A DNA stretch of 64,000 nucleotides. Source: Kalmusia sp. IMI 367209 (lineage: Eukaryota; Ascomycota; Dothideomycetes; Pleosporales; Didymosphaeriaceae). The notes under the pieces are model-generated. The model was given only the letters and a program-made list of their open reading frames with translations, was not told where the DNA came from and did not search any database. The stretch is from contig JAPEUQ010000005.1 in NCBI GenBank assembly GCA_027946365.1, positions 2,542,001 through 2,606,000 of the forward strand, read 5' to 3'. The position numbers and the translations under genes were made by a program. This document shows, piece after piece, positions 10,569-22,650 of the stretch. How positions within the stretch are numbered: the first letter of the stretch is position 1; each line of letters begins with the position of its first letter.

Positions 10569-12814
10569 CTATACACAGGCTTGAGGAGTGTGGTTCTGAT
10601 CGGGGAATATGCCACCATGCATAGCATATCCATACTGGAACGACGACGCCATACGGTCTTCAGGACCAGATCCTGTGACCGGACCCGGCGACGTGGATCT
10701 AGATAAAAAAGGGCTGCGATTGGCGGCCCTGGAGTCACAATCACTGGCTCCATCAACCAGGATAGGTAGAGCAGGCGAAGGTGGGCTGTTCGAGGCAGAC
10801 GATGTGTTACTGCCAGAACCTGAGAGACCCTCCAGGATGTACTCGGTCGCCCCGTCCGTATGCGCGTTCTTAGTAGCAGGCGTAGTCGCATTCGGTGAGC
10901 CTTTGGAAGGGGTGCCAAACTGAGAAGACAATTAGTACTAGTCTTCGGCCATTCCGGAGGGGCGGGAACGTACGAAGCAAAATTTTTGAATCAACTCGTT
11001 GTACTCTGCTGACTGGAGATCCGGCTTATCGGATGACAGACCACCAGGTCGGGTGCCGGGAACAGAAGCGACATTCACCTTGTGAGCTCCACTGGAGGCG
11101 GCCTTGCTGAAGTAGTCCTTGGACCCCTTGTTGGTGCCGTTAGGAGTGAGCCCACTGCGATCCCCAAGAGCGGTTTGCGCATTCGACAAAGCAGCCGAGA
11201 GCGATGCACTGAAGTCATAACGGGTGGAGAACGCCTGGGCGGCGTGCTGACGATGGTTGGCTTGGTCTGGGTAGAGACTTCCTCGTTTGCTCTTGGGCTT
11301 CAAGCGAATCGATGCGCTCGGTGAGTCTTTAAACTCGGCGCGGGTTGTGCCAAAGGCAAACTTGGAGCCAAAATCATGACCGAAGTCATCGTCGAAGGAA
11401 CCCGCAGGCATGGAACGAGGACGGGGGACTGACGGTGAGTGACGGCTACGGGGGATGGCGCGGAGGGTTCCAGAGCTACCTTTGTTTGATGATTGCTTGG
11501 TCTTCTTCACGAAGTCCACCTGGTAATTGATTGAGCCATTGCTGTCCCAGAATTCCTGGCCGTTTACTTGATAGCGAACGCAAAGGAGCAGCGTCTTTGA
11601 TTCGAGATTGGCCTGATCGGCCAACTTGATGTTGAAGTTGAACCGATCGTAGCCATCGTCCTGGTGCCTTTTGCGAACATCGTGGTTGTATTCAGCGGCC
11701 ACTTCCGACGTCGTCTTCCAGTAGTCGAGTGTGAAGCGAGCAACAACGAGCTTATGGAAAGAGATGTTAGCGCAGGCCACAGTCCCGACCAACGTCTTGT
11801 TGTCGGACGCTAGGGAAGATGCGCTCCACACGAACAGGCATCGTCTGTCGCTCGTATGAATCGGCAGAGGGAAAGTTCGCGAGCTTGATCTCCCACTCGG
11901 GCTCCTTCTCTTTGCGACCGTCAAAAAACGGGTACTCGCTTTCGCTATCGTACGTCTCGACAGGCGAAGAGCCAGCACTGACAGCAATCGGACGGTCCAC
12001 TTGCAGGAAGTGGCGCACCTGCTCGATGTCCTCGTTGAAATGCACAGCCTTGGAGTACGTAGGCGTGCCCGGCATGCTGGAGGGCCGGCGACGAGAGGCA
12101 GGACGAAGGGCAGGTTTGACCAGCTCGCCTGACTTCTTACGAAGTAGCGGGGGCTTTATCCGCAATTCGTCATCCTCCTCATCACTACCATCAGTCGAGC
12201 TGACGACCAGACTGTCGGTATTGAGTGAGATGTTGTGCTGGGAAAGCATGATCTCACTCGAGGAACGCGAATGAGAGATCTTGCGGGCGTTGGCGGAAAG
12301 TGGTCGAGCCGGCGTGTTAGACGCGGCGGAGATGACTGGTGTATCCGCAGAGCCATCGCGGTTGGGCGAGCTCTGGCGTTTCACGGGTATCTGTTGTAGC
12401 GCCTCTTGAAGCTCCCTAAGACTTCCCAATATCCCGTCCCCGGTCCTCGTCATCGTCCGAAGAGTCAGGAGGCGTGGTGATGGCACCTGCCGGAATCAGA
12501 GAATTGCTCACAGGAGGAGGGGACGGGCGGAGGCTACCATGTGCAGACGGACCGTGGACGTGATGAGCGTCGGGCGAGGACGTTATGACGTTCGTCTGGC
12601 CATTGGCAACGGTGTTGTTCGCGGTCGAAGAGGACGGCGACCGGCGATGCTTGCTGAGGTACGAGGTTGACGAGACGGAGCGGGGAAGCGTTGGCCTCTG
12701 GGAAGCGGCAGGCGAGAGGGAGAATTGCTCGGTATATGAATGTGTTCGGCTGAGGATAGGACTGTTGGGTTTTGAGGTAGCTGGCGACCGCTGGGTGGGC
12801 GGCGTGTAAGGCAT
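10569..12814 (-). CDS. GAC1: Glycogen-targeting PP1 regulatory subunit with CBM21 domain (two apparent +1 frameshifts)
   Basis: Two exons (12814-10974 and 10919-10569). Skipping one base at two points gives exactly 730 codons. The N-terminal half is Ser/Pro-rich and disordered, starting MPYTPPTQRSP. A K-x-V-x-F docking site for protein phosphatase 1 is seen in SKAVHFNEDIEQVRHF. The CBM21 carbohydrate-binding domain follows, with SDNKTLVGTVACANISFHKL, RFTLDYWKTTSEV, DRFNFNIKL, LLCVRYQVNGQEFWDSN and NYQVDF. The C-terminal EYNELIQKFCFFGTPSK segment, created by the intron, matches the family. The protein should bring PP1 to glycogen synthase or glycogen in the cytosol. The frame shifts at 12425-12427 and at 11813-11815; in both cases one base too many is present in a run of three. 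An upstream in-frame TTG at 12874 is less likely than the ATG at 12814. Confidence 0.85.
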
Positions 12815-14134
12815 TCGGTCGACTTCGCAGGGTCGAAGTGGGTCGAGCGGTGGGCTATTAGGGGCAGCAAGCAAGCATTACAAGGAAGCGTATTCGGAGA
12901 AAATTCTGGGAGCAGGAGTCAGCCAGTTATCAAAAATGCCTGTTTGTTTGGGTGCAGGCCCTGGCGATGGCGAAATGCGGCTGACAAGGAGCCGGCGGCG
13001 GCAACAAGCGGCATTATCAAAGGCGCTGATGCAGCCGCATGATGTTGGAATTCACACTCACAGAAGATAGGTGAAGGAGCGGCTCGCAGCGGAGGGGCGG
13101 GCTGGCCGGTGTTTGTAGGGGCAGGGTTCGCGACACAGGCGGGCTTCACAGCTAGTCAAAGCTGCGAGGGCGAGAGGTCTGCGAAAGGCTCGGGCCGTGA
13201 AGGTTCGAGACGAGACAGGAGGCGTGCAGCGTCTCTGGGACGTCTGCGAAGAAGGGTGCCGGCGACTTCCGTGTTGACAATGGGGCTCGTCAGGTGCACA
13301 CCGGGGAGGAAGGTGCGCTCGGGAGCCGTGGGTGGAGAGGTGGAGAGGTGGGGAGAGAGGAGGGTGTCAGTGTCGAAACCGAATCACGCCTGGCTGTGTC
13401 GGTGGGTGGGTTAGATAAAGGCTGGCAATGGCCTGGAGGTGTGGAGGAAGGGGAGGAGTGTTGGGAAGGCGGTGGTGCAGGCCACGACTATTGGGAACGG
13501 CCGAGCAGCGCTTTTGGCATCGCGCAGCCGGGATCAATGGCGAGAGATTCGAGGTCTGGCTGGCTTTGACGCACTGGCCGTGCGTGGTGCAGAAGCGAGT
13601 TAGTGGCCTTGACCCGCCGCGTTCAACAGACCAGGGTGGCGACCAAGGATCAGGGATGGCTATGCAGCGCACCAACAGGCCAAGCGGCAGGCCGGCTTTG
13701 GCAGCGGGCGGAGGAGGGCCTGCGTGCGACGGCGAGAGAGAGACAGAGAGAGAGAGCGGCGTCCGAGCGAACCGCTGGACAAGCACTGAGGTATCGCGAC
13801 CTGCCGCCTGGCCGACAAGCGGACCTACCTACCTACCTGGATGTCGAGCCCACGGCGACTTTTCGCCTGCTATTCTTTGCCTCTTGTCGGGCCACCACCC
13901 TCATGGGCCAACACGGGCGGCGCGACGCGAAACAGTGGAACAAAGGCACGCCGGTCGCCCCATGCCTCCATGCCTCGCACTCCGCCCGGGGACGCAGACG
14001 TTCCGTGAACGGCGCATACACTTTTGATTCCTCACTCGCTGCCAGGCGGTTGTCTATCACGCCCGGCGCTGACCTGTAGAAGAGCAAAGCATACACGTTC
14101 CCGATAAGGGCAGGCCCTCTTCTACCCACGCTTT

Positions 14135-14176
14135 GGCCGGCACCGGCACCGGCACCGGCACCGGTCGCGGTCGCGG
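14135..14176. repeat. CACCGG hexanucleotide repeat
   Basis: Four perfect CACCGG units (14141-14164) followed by two TCGCGG variants. Confidence 0.85.
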
Positions 14177-17100
14177 GTGCTGACGGCGCTGCTGCTGAGC
14201 CTCCCGTTGCTTTTTGCAACGTCTTTGGAGGCTGCCTTGGTCACGGTGAATGGCGCGAAGAGCGTGGGCCAAAGCCACTTTTGTTCTCGCTTGGCCCACG
14301 CGCGGCGCCGGTGACGAAAGGCCGTGCGCTCGTCTCCAGCAGATGATGTCACCGTCGCCAGATGCCCGTGCCAGACAGACAGACGGCCAGACAGCCGCAC
14401 TGCCACCGCGTCGCCGCCTCCCTCCGCTGGCGATGGGGTGGCACGGCGTCGTCGTCGTGTTAGTACTGACCTGCGCTGGCTCGGTGATGCGCCGGGGGAT
14501 TTGCGCTGCATCGCGGTACCTGAGGGCGCCAAAAGATAAGGGTGCCGCGCTGCCGTCCCTCTACCGTATTGTTGTCGCCGCCGCTTTCTGAAATTTTCCC
14601 CTCCTCCCCCCCCCAAGCCTTCCCTGCGAGGGTCGATCGTTTCCGATTGCAAAAGGCGGTGGACCTTGGATCCAATCAGCCAACGTCAGGCGGCGCGCTA
14701 AGCCGCTCACCCTTGACACAGTTCTCTGGAACCCCTGCACTGTTTGGCACGGCCAATGCTCTTCGTCAACAACGACTCCACCAGGCCATCGCTGGCTGGT
14801 TTGGCAATTCTCCAGCTCGCCCCCGCTCTACTATGCTCATCCTCTGCATCCATGCTCATATAGCAGGCGTGGCCTCCGCAATGCCGCCGCCCACCAGAAA
14901 CCGCGGAGATGGCGAGTCGAGGAGCGCAGTGTCCATCTCCGCCGGGGAGCAATCTGCGCGGGTGCCGCTTGGCGAGATGAAACTTCGCTCGTCCGTGCTG
15001 CATCCCAAGGCTTACGATCCGAGTGCACCCCCAGCCTCGCGTCGGTATCATGTCTCTACTCCGGCTGCCCAGACAGGTTCAAATCAAGGCCTGCTGCTGC
15101 TGCTGGCAAGACGACCCGTCAAGCAGGCTGTGTGTTGTGGCAGCGCAACTCCAGCAAAAGTTCCCCGCACTCATGTCAAAGCTTGCCAGCAGTTTCATGC
15201 AGCTAGCCATCCTCACAAATGCCCCCTTCAGATCACCGTGGTAAGCGGAGCGTCGATTCCGCGTTGCTTGCTAGGAAGCCAATGCGGTCGTGCTGTCCAT
15301 GGCCTTATCATGCCACTGTTCCGAGCCTCTCGGGTTTCCAATCCAAAGGCAATTTCACTCGACGACGCGTGGGCGCAAGCGCAATATTTGCCCGCGATCC
15401 CACACGAGCTTACCTGCAGCAAGGCCTTCCAAGTCCTCCCACCGTGAAATCAGGTTCCGGAGGACGTCGATCATACGAGCCTGGCGGCGTCGAAACGCGC
15501 GGCAGCATTCTTCCTAGTGCGGAGGGGCGCTAGCAGGAATTTTTCAGAGATGGTCCTACCGCGGAGCGACCAGATGCATTTGTGGGCGAGCTGAAGCGAT
15601 TACGATGTCGAGACAGCAAGAAAAGGAATGCTGTTGTTTTACCTTTGTGGGTGGTCCGAGGGCGTGTCCCGCGCAGTCCCCACTTTGCGCCCCACTTCGC
15701 GCCTGCGGTTAGCGCAATTTAGAACCGGCAGAAATCTGATGGCAGCCACTGAGACACGGCCGACAGGGGGCCACCTTCACCGCCCGCCCATCCTGGCAAG
15801 GCGTTCGTGCTACCATCATCGATCTGGCCCCAGAGCGGCGATCCCCAGAACGGTCTTCGTCAAAGCACTAAGCCACTTCGTGCCTCCCACACCGAAGCGC
15901 CGTGCATCGCGAAAGCAGCGTCTCTCTTTCAGGAGTCTTTTCGGCCCAAGCCGCGTCCGCGGTGCCTGTTTCACGTCTACTCTCATTAAATAAAAATAAA
16001 ATAAAAAAAAGCTTCCTCGCTTCGACCCCTGGGCTGTGCTGTGCAGTCATGATCTTGTCATGCTCTCGTTGTGCCCGCCATCGTTGCCTTGCGTTGCCTT
16101 GCTTTGCGCTGTTCGAGCCGATCAAACCTGGCACGAGTTTGGCACGGCACCCACGCCCTGCCCAAATCGTGGCTTCGTCATCTCACTTTTTGCTGAGGTC
16201 ACGCGGGCATCAAGGCCGGCTCACCGAAAACCTGAAACGCATACTCGTAACGTTGTGAAGACGAGACCAGAGACAGGTTGGACCCATTGAAGTTGGCCGG
16301 AGGGCACGGCAGGCTGCCAGGGACCGTTAGCCAAGGGCCTGTCAGGCGTCACGGCGTTTTGCGCAGCCCACCGTCTGGCTGTCAAACACGACGCTGAACA
16401 TTCCACGAAGGCAGTGCGTTCAATCTGGTGCGACCACCAACCACGAACACTCAGATCCTGGCCAAGTGAAATCTGGTGGAGTGGGACCCTTGCTCGCAAC
16501 AGCGCGCACACGCCACGTCTGCGCTGAGGCCAAGGTTCGCCGCAGAATGCGGGGAAGCGCGCAGCCAAGCCCACGTCCTCGCCTGCCTAAGCCTGGGACA
16601 CGTCCCATGTTACTACTGTTTTCAGCATGCCTTCACATCACGTCTCTGGGGACTTCGTCTGCTCTACAAGGAAGAGAGAGCGTGTGTGCATCAAACCGTC
16701 CGCAGAGCGGAACTGTTTGCATTTCACGACGGGAGGCCTGTCGGTGGCTTGGCTCTTACTAGATCCGTCATGGCCGGACACTACCATTTTTGATGCTATC
16801 GCGCAAACGGAGTCTGCGAATGGCTTCCCCACAGCCATGGCAATCCATCTCCCGCATTTCGATGCGTGCATGCGGCTCAACAGCCACAGCCGGTGTGATG
16901 ATTTGCTGAGATGCGCTGCATCGACGATGCAGTCCCCAAGCACCCAAAAGGGCCTTGGAAACCTGCTGTCGGGCAGCCAAGCATATATTGTGACCGAGTC
17001 AAGGCCTCTCTGCTGACCCAAATCTTATCCTGGTCAGCGTGCCATTGTTCCACAGTCACACCGCTAATCCATCGTGAGATCGGACGTGACTTGGTGCGAC

Positions 17101-17658
17101 TTCGGTTCTGCTTACGAAGCGAGTTCCTCGCCAACGGCGGAACCCCTACAGAGCCGTCGCCCGCTCCGCCCTCCCCGCCATCCACCACCACAACACATGG
17201 CTCGGCCGAAAACAGTAACGAGCCAACACGGGATGCGGACGGCTCGGAAGGCCATGGAGGCTATAAAGTTCGCGGCCCTGAACCACCTGACCTTTTACTT
17301 GACTGTTGGTGGTTTTGCGCAGCTGATCTCGGCCGTCGTCGTACCAGGCTGCCGTTATCGGCCACGCCAGATTCCGACAATGTACGATGTTCCCGTCACG
17401 CTGGGTCTCATGGCTGGTTGAACGAGCCGCACGAAGCGCCCTTCCAGAAGATAACACAGCAAACGCAATCGCCGCCTGCTCTATCGCTGGTCGAATCCAT
17501 CGGGCTTCCGCCGTTGTATGACATTCCAGCCTGCCCATGGCCCGCTCGGAGTCCTCTTCGTTCCGATATAGAAATTCCCCGTCGACGAACTGGGGTCAGC
17601 TTTGCAGTAGCATGTTGAGACGCGACATACGCCGAGGTGATTGCCCGTAGGCTAACTT

Positions 17659-17682
17659 GTCGTCGTCGTCGTCGTCGTCGTC
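17659..17682. repeat. GTC trinucleotide microsatellite
   Basis: About eight consecutive GTC units in non-coding DNA. Confidence 0.85.
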
Positions 17683-19077
17683 CTATCATGCTTTACACAT
17701 GCGCAAATGTAGCCAGATCACGACAAATCGACCAATTGGCGCATTATCGACGTTAGGGTGACAAGAATTCCCCTAGCTCCCGCAATGCGCCAGCCTGCTT
17801 GACGTAGTCGTTTTTGTTTCTGGGGCCTGGGAAGGTCGGATCGGGGAAGACGAATCAGGAGAAGAATTATGTTGAGCACATTTTCCAATACTCTGAATCT
17901 AACTAACACCACGTAGCCGCCATATCGCATTCACCATGTATCAACAATGAGATATTGACGCTAGAAACAGTATCCTACACTTGTCGTGAATAGTGACCAC
18001 GCTTGCGTTGCCCTGCATACGTACCCTCGCGAACTCCAGAGTCCCTGCATTCTGCCATACCCAGATGACGCCAACAGCCCTGGAGGCTCTTCTCAACCCA
18101 ATACACTTCTCGCTTTCCGACATCAGCAAGATGCTGCAACCTTGACGATGAGGGTGGTCAATTAGATTACTGGTTATCAACTGTATGCCGTCTGCCCTGC
18201 TGTGTAACCACCCATAAAACCAGCGATAAGGCTGCTTGTCCGATGGTAGCACTACGTGTGGCAAATTTACGTGCATTTTCAACATTCAACAATCGGCTTA
18301 CCCCTTGCGTTCACCAAAAATACGGCGCACAAGACCCTGTTATGAAATCACTAATGATACACAGGTAACGCACGCCCACAAGTGCGTGCACAAGCCAGCA
18401 GGCAGTAGCACTTGATGCTGAAGCTGATCCAACGCGGGGTAAGACTAGGCAAGGCAAGTTCACCGAGAATTGCCAATCGGCTCGGGTGGATGGAGGTTGC
18501 AAAATCAGTCAGGTGAATTGCGATAGATGAATACGAAAGCACCACTGGCCTACTCTTCCTATCAATTCCGCGATGATGACAGCATCCCACGCAATGCACG
18601 CCCGATCCTCTTATCGCTCTGCCTCATCATACTTCTCTACAGTCTCGCAATCACCGACTGCACCCTAGGCGCCGTATGTAACACGAGAGCAATATACGAG
18701 CCGCAAAGCTCACGCACCGAGTTCGTCGAAGCCGCAGCCGTCGTTCGCTCGTCTACGACGTGCTTGACCAAGCGAATCGCCTACTCATGCACGCACCCTG
18801 CATGCTCATGCAATCTTTCCCAACAGATTCTCCACTCGGCACACCTCCATACACGAAGGAAGTAGCTTCGGAAACGGGCTATTGCAAGTTCATACACTTG
18901 CTAAGCATCGCGTCTTTTCCCAAAGCCACAATCGGCATCGGGATGTGGCTGGGTAGTTTTGTGTGACTGTGATGTTGGGTGTCGGAGAGGCCTCTCAAGT
19001 TACTGCCGGGGATTCATCACGGGGTCTCATCACGAAGTTGATGACTAGAGCGTGACAGGAAGAATCCGGGGTCCTTG

Positions 19078-19388
19078 CTATTCCACACCCACATACACAG
19101 TTGCGATACTTTGCGGCTCCCCGTCTGGCATCCAGTAGATCTTCTCGACGACCTCGGTGTCCGACTTTTGTCCATCAGTCTACGTAGTCCACCACTTGCA
19201 CCATGTCTTCGTGCCATGCATCAGCGGCTCGCTCCAGGTTTCGGGCCATGCTGTCGTTATCGTCGACGGTAATTTGCGCGCCCCGGGGATCAGGTCATGC
19301 CACAAAAACACGAGCGCCTGCTGAGATTGGTCCCGCGCCTCTGCGATACCGGTCCTGCGTCAATCGCGGAAAGGGAATTTGCATGTCT
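19078..19388 (-). pseudogene. Decayed coding fragment of unknown family
   Basis: On the minus strand a protein-like stretch reads AQITVDDNDSMARNLERAAD, then AWHEDMVQVVDYVD, a stop, and after a shift DTEVVEKIYWMPDGEPQ and SIATVYVGVE before another stop at 19078. The composition and continuity look like real protein, but the frame is broken by at least two stops and one shift. I do not recognise the family. It is most simply a gene relic in the gene-poor region. Confidence 0.35.
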
Positions 19389-19816
19389 TAGATGTTGTTT
19401 GTGTGCCGAACGCCAGGCGTCAACGGCCGCCGCCGAGCGTCGCAGGTCAGAACTTACTTTGATGACTTTGGTGGTAACACAGCTGTGGCGAACCCCCAAC
19501 AAATAGTCAACACGGAGGACGGCACGTTTGTAGCCTGGTTTGTAGCCTCACCTATTCCTTCTTTCGATGGGAGCAGAGTTTTCATCGTCGCTACAAGGTC
19601 GCATCTCTCGTTTACTCCCGCAGGCTCATCCGAGTCCCCACCTCGCAGGGTTAGGTACCCGTTCTGTTACACCCTCACGACTTCGCATCCCTGCTGCACA
19701 GATTTTGTGGCCAGACCAGATGCTCGGCCACCACGGACCCTGGTTCTCGCTTGCGCAACAGGAGAGCGAGTGGCGCTCCGCCTCGGCCTTAGCGCAACTA
19801 ACGGTAGCGTGTTGCA

Positions 19817-20509
19817 TTATCTGCATAGCGACACCACCCCGAGCTCGAGGACGCGCATCCTGGGACGAGTAGTGTAGATGAGACGCGTCCAAGATGACGA
19901 GCGGGGCTGTTGGGTTATGTGAACGGCGCGTGCAGAGCATTCAACTCTATTTCCCCAGGTCGCATTCGACAAAGTAAGCGCCCACGCTCCCCTCCTGCTA
20001 TCCCAGGCGGTATCCCGTGTTATTGAAAACGACTCGTGTAGAAGGTGAAATGCTCCTTGCTCAAAATTTGCAGACTTCTGCATGCACATCAATTTCGACT
20101 CCACCCAGTGGAATCCTTCATCATCAGCAAAACTATGACCAGATGCCGCATACCCGCTGATCAGTATATGGGCCATGAAGGTGCACATCATGGAGGTGCT
20201 CTTAGCGCTTCGATTCGTCGACAACCCCAGCTGCCCTCCAATGTCTTTTGTGGGTTGTTTTTGTGGGTTCATCTGCGGGCCGTATTTGGCGTACAGGCTC
20301 CTTCCTTCTCCTAGGCACTGAGCAAAGCGAGACGCCTCAAGTCGAGGGTGCAGCTCGCCTCTCCAGATCTCTCGTTTCAGTGGGTACTGTGGAGACTTCT
20401 TGAGGCGGGGCGTTCGAGATTTGCAGATACGACATCCGCCAAGGGCACTTACGAACGGCATGAACTCGGATTTTACGTACGTGCGTGCCGCGCATCTCCT
20501 GATCGCCAT
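19817..20509 (-). CDS. Hypothetical protein, doubtful
   Basis: Open frame of 230 codons with an ATG at 20509 and no intron. It has 15 or so Met/Cys and no motif, signal peptide or membrane helix that I recognise. Position in a gene-poor region and overlapping frames on the other strand make chance likely. Listed because its length is above what most spurious frames here reach. Confidence 0.2.
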   Translation of the reverse strand: MAIRRCAARTYVKSEFMPFVSALGGCRICKSRTPRLKKSPQYPLKREIWRGELHPRLEASRFAQCLGEGRSLYAKYGPQMNPQKQPTKDIGGQLGLSTNRSAKSTSMMCTFMAHILISGYAASGHSFADDEGFHWVESKLMCMQKSANFEQGAFHLLHESFSITRDTAWDSRRGAWALTLSNATWGNRVECSARAVHITQQPRSSSWTRLIYTTRPRMRVLELGVVSLCR

Positions 20510-21134
20510 CTTGAAGTGAAGGCGGAAGAGAGCGGAACATCCATGCGCAGCTTGTACATGTGCCTATGGCGGAACGAGTACACATGTCAGCTCATGCTCT
20601 CAAGTTTCAATATCGTCTGGAGCTGCAGAGATCAGGACCCCGCGATGCACGTGGCCTGATCAAGTAAAGAGTTGCTGTGTTATTCGTCATGAGTCCGAGA
20701 TAACGCCACTGCTTCCGGCTCTGGCGATCAGGGTCCTACGGACGTAGAACCTCGTGTCCTAACTCAGCCGCCACCCTCTATCTACCAAAGATGGGGGAGA
20801 AACATATCCACACGGCTCCTGCATGCTGCTAGTGCGCCTCGCCCAGTCTCGCGGAGTCGATACCTTTGACTTCAACATCTCCACAGCACAACGGGTCCGC
20901 AAATCGATCTCCACAGAGATGCATGCCTCTCCACGTAGGTGGGGGACTAGGCGGTTCTGCAACAGTACATTATCAAACTCTCGACTTCAGAACCAAGGTT
21001 AACCAGTGCCTCTATCATCACCATTGAAAAGATGACGCGAGCACGGTGTTTATGGGTTTAAGACGTCTACTATGTGGAGCCGCATTTACGCTATGCACAA
21101 GAATTTTAACGCGTATGCTTATAGCACCCTATGA

Positions 21135-21461
21135 TTGTTAGTCGAGGAGCAGTGGGCTAGCCATCTACAAACCTACAGCCTCACAGAAAACTCCAAGAAA
21201 GCGCGAAGGGCCTATGGAGCCGACGCTACTGACATGCATGAATATCATGGAGTGGCTCCGGGCGTGCTGGTTGGCTTGTGGTCCGACGCCGCTTTTGGTG
21301 GCTTAGAACGAGACCTTATAATTCTACACGCTGCGGGAGCTCCGCTGAGACGATTTGTACCACTAATTGTCGAGGACGAGGCTGTTGAGACGAGACGAGG
21401 TTATCTCAGTGGTAACGTAATTTGGGCTTCGATATCGAGTGATAGCATCGTTATTCATTGA
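21135..21461 (+). CDS. Hypothetical short protein, doubtful
   Basis: 108 codons beginning TTG or the nearby in-frame codon (no ATG at the very start), containing ERDLIILHAAGAPLRRFVPL. No known motif. It could be an exon or relic of a larger gene; no clean splice partner was found within 500 bp on either side. Confidence 0.15.
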   Translation: MLVEEQWASHLQTYSLTENSKKARRAYGADATDMHEYHGVAPGVLVGLWSDAAFGGLERDLIILHAAGAPLRRFVPLIVEDEAVETRRGYLSGNVIWASISSDSIVIH

Positions 21462-21846
21462 TCACTATCAGCTTACGTACTCGGACCGAGACGAGTGTTT
21501 AGAGGCGAGGGGGTCAGCTAGGGTGACATCTCAAGCAAAGCTTACCAGACATTAAAGAAAGAGCGGTCAGTAAAAGATTCACTTCACGCACATCTCGGTC
21601 CGATTACCGAGAGCCTGAAGCTGTAGCAACTCCAAACAATATACGTAGATGTTCATTGATGTATACAGTAGATGAAAGGAAGGCTCAGACAGGTTAGTAT
21701 CACAGCAGAGCCATACACGGCCGTTGTCACTGTTTCATTGATCTAATATAGAGCTCCAGCCCTATAACCTCACCACGTCCACGTGCTAAACAACATCAAG
21801 CCACACTCTATATTCAATCGACCAAAACAACCCGTTTCAATGTCAT
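21462..21846. other. Intergenic stretch downstream of the secreted protein gene
   Basis: Likely 3' UTR and terminator region of the leftward gene; no frame supported. Confidence 0.4.
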
Positions 21847-22650
21847 CTACTTGCGAGCACCATAATGCTCCGGATTCCAGGCCATATCCTGCCAGCGGCG
21901 GAGCGGCGGAGCAGTGACAGTTGGCGCAGCTGTGATGGTTGGCGCTTCAGTGATCGTAGGCGCCGCAAGCCCTCCCGTGTTTTGACCTAACTCGCACGGG
22001 TGTTTACCTGTGAGCGGCGTAGGGGAGTAAAGAGCATCGCACTGCGTCAGACTTAGGAGACTGTGTAGGTTGATCGGCTGAAGTACTTACCTGGCGGGTA
22101 GGAGTTGGGCAGCCGCGTGCTGCCGATGTCCAGCAAATAAAGGAGTGTAACTCCTCGAAGTTGCAGCGCTGTTGCATTCTCGTCAGCTTATCTGAACCTC
22201 TACACTCACTTTACTTCTCAGCCTGCCCTTCTCATTTCATCTCTATCGAGTCGTTTCTCTCGCTATTCTGCCTCTGAAATGCTTCACATCTCCCTTCAAG
22301 CTTACCTGCAACGAGTCGGTAGCCCAACACGGGTATTGCACCGTCGACAGATCAGGACAGTCACAGCTTTTAGAGAATATTGGTATAGGCTCCCAGTGGC
22401 TGAAGTGATGCTTGCTGGTCCGCACGCTACTCAGATTCCCCGGCACCGACAGTGTTGGCAACAGCGTCGGCAGCGTAGTCGGAATGTTCAAAGACGTCGA
22501 AACAGAAATGGATAGGGTGGGATCCGCGATGATCAGCGAGGTAGTTGGCAGTGGGACCGGGTCCACGGGCAACGAAGTCCCTTCCTGCGGCTGAGCATGC
22601 GGCACAGCTGCCACCACGGCAGCAAAGAGGAGGGTTACAGCGGACCGCAT
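21847..22650 (-). CDS. Small secreted Cys-rich protein, effector-like
   Basis: Three exons (22650-22306, 22168-22091, 21990-21847) give 188 residues in frame. Residues 1-19 (MRSAVTLLFAAVVAAVPHA) are a signal peptide. A Ser/Thr/Pro-rich linker follows. A compact Cys module then reads SCDCPDLSTVQYPCWATDSL, continued after intron 1 as RCNFEELHSFICWTSAARGC. The tail holds repeated APTITEAPTITAAPT units. The spacing of the Cys residues is not that of the CFEM domain as I know it, so no family name is given. The acceptor of intron 2 is uncertain: the next GT/AG choice at 22007 brings an immediate stop, so 21990 was chosen. The start at 22650 is preferred over an upstream in-frame codon because it begins the signal peptide. 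A cell-wall or host-interaction role is inference only. Confidence 0.65.

Larger units (their letters stand above)
12815..19077. other. Long gene-poor region, GC-rich in its left half
   Basis: More than 6 kb without a recognisable gene. Left half (12.9-15.6 kb) is GC-rich with long but overlapping frames on several strands (for example 14542-15447 plus, 301 codons; 13428-14079 plus; 14122-14652 minus), whose products are of biased composition and contain no known motif. The 16911-17618 plus frame is similar. At 18527-18865 a 112-codon frame contains one hydrophobic stretch (about residues 26-45) but nothing else. The part next to 12814 must hold the 5' region of the GAC1-like gene. Confidence 0.5.

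Noticed and set aside
14542..15447. 301-codon plus-strand frame
   Set aside because: Composition is biased (Pro, Arg, Ala, Ser), with competing frames on the other strand and no motif; GC-rich DNA gives long frames by chance.
16911..17618. 235-codon plus-strand frame
   Set aside because: No motif, low-complexity Pro/Ser stretch, overlapping minus-strand frames of similar length.
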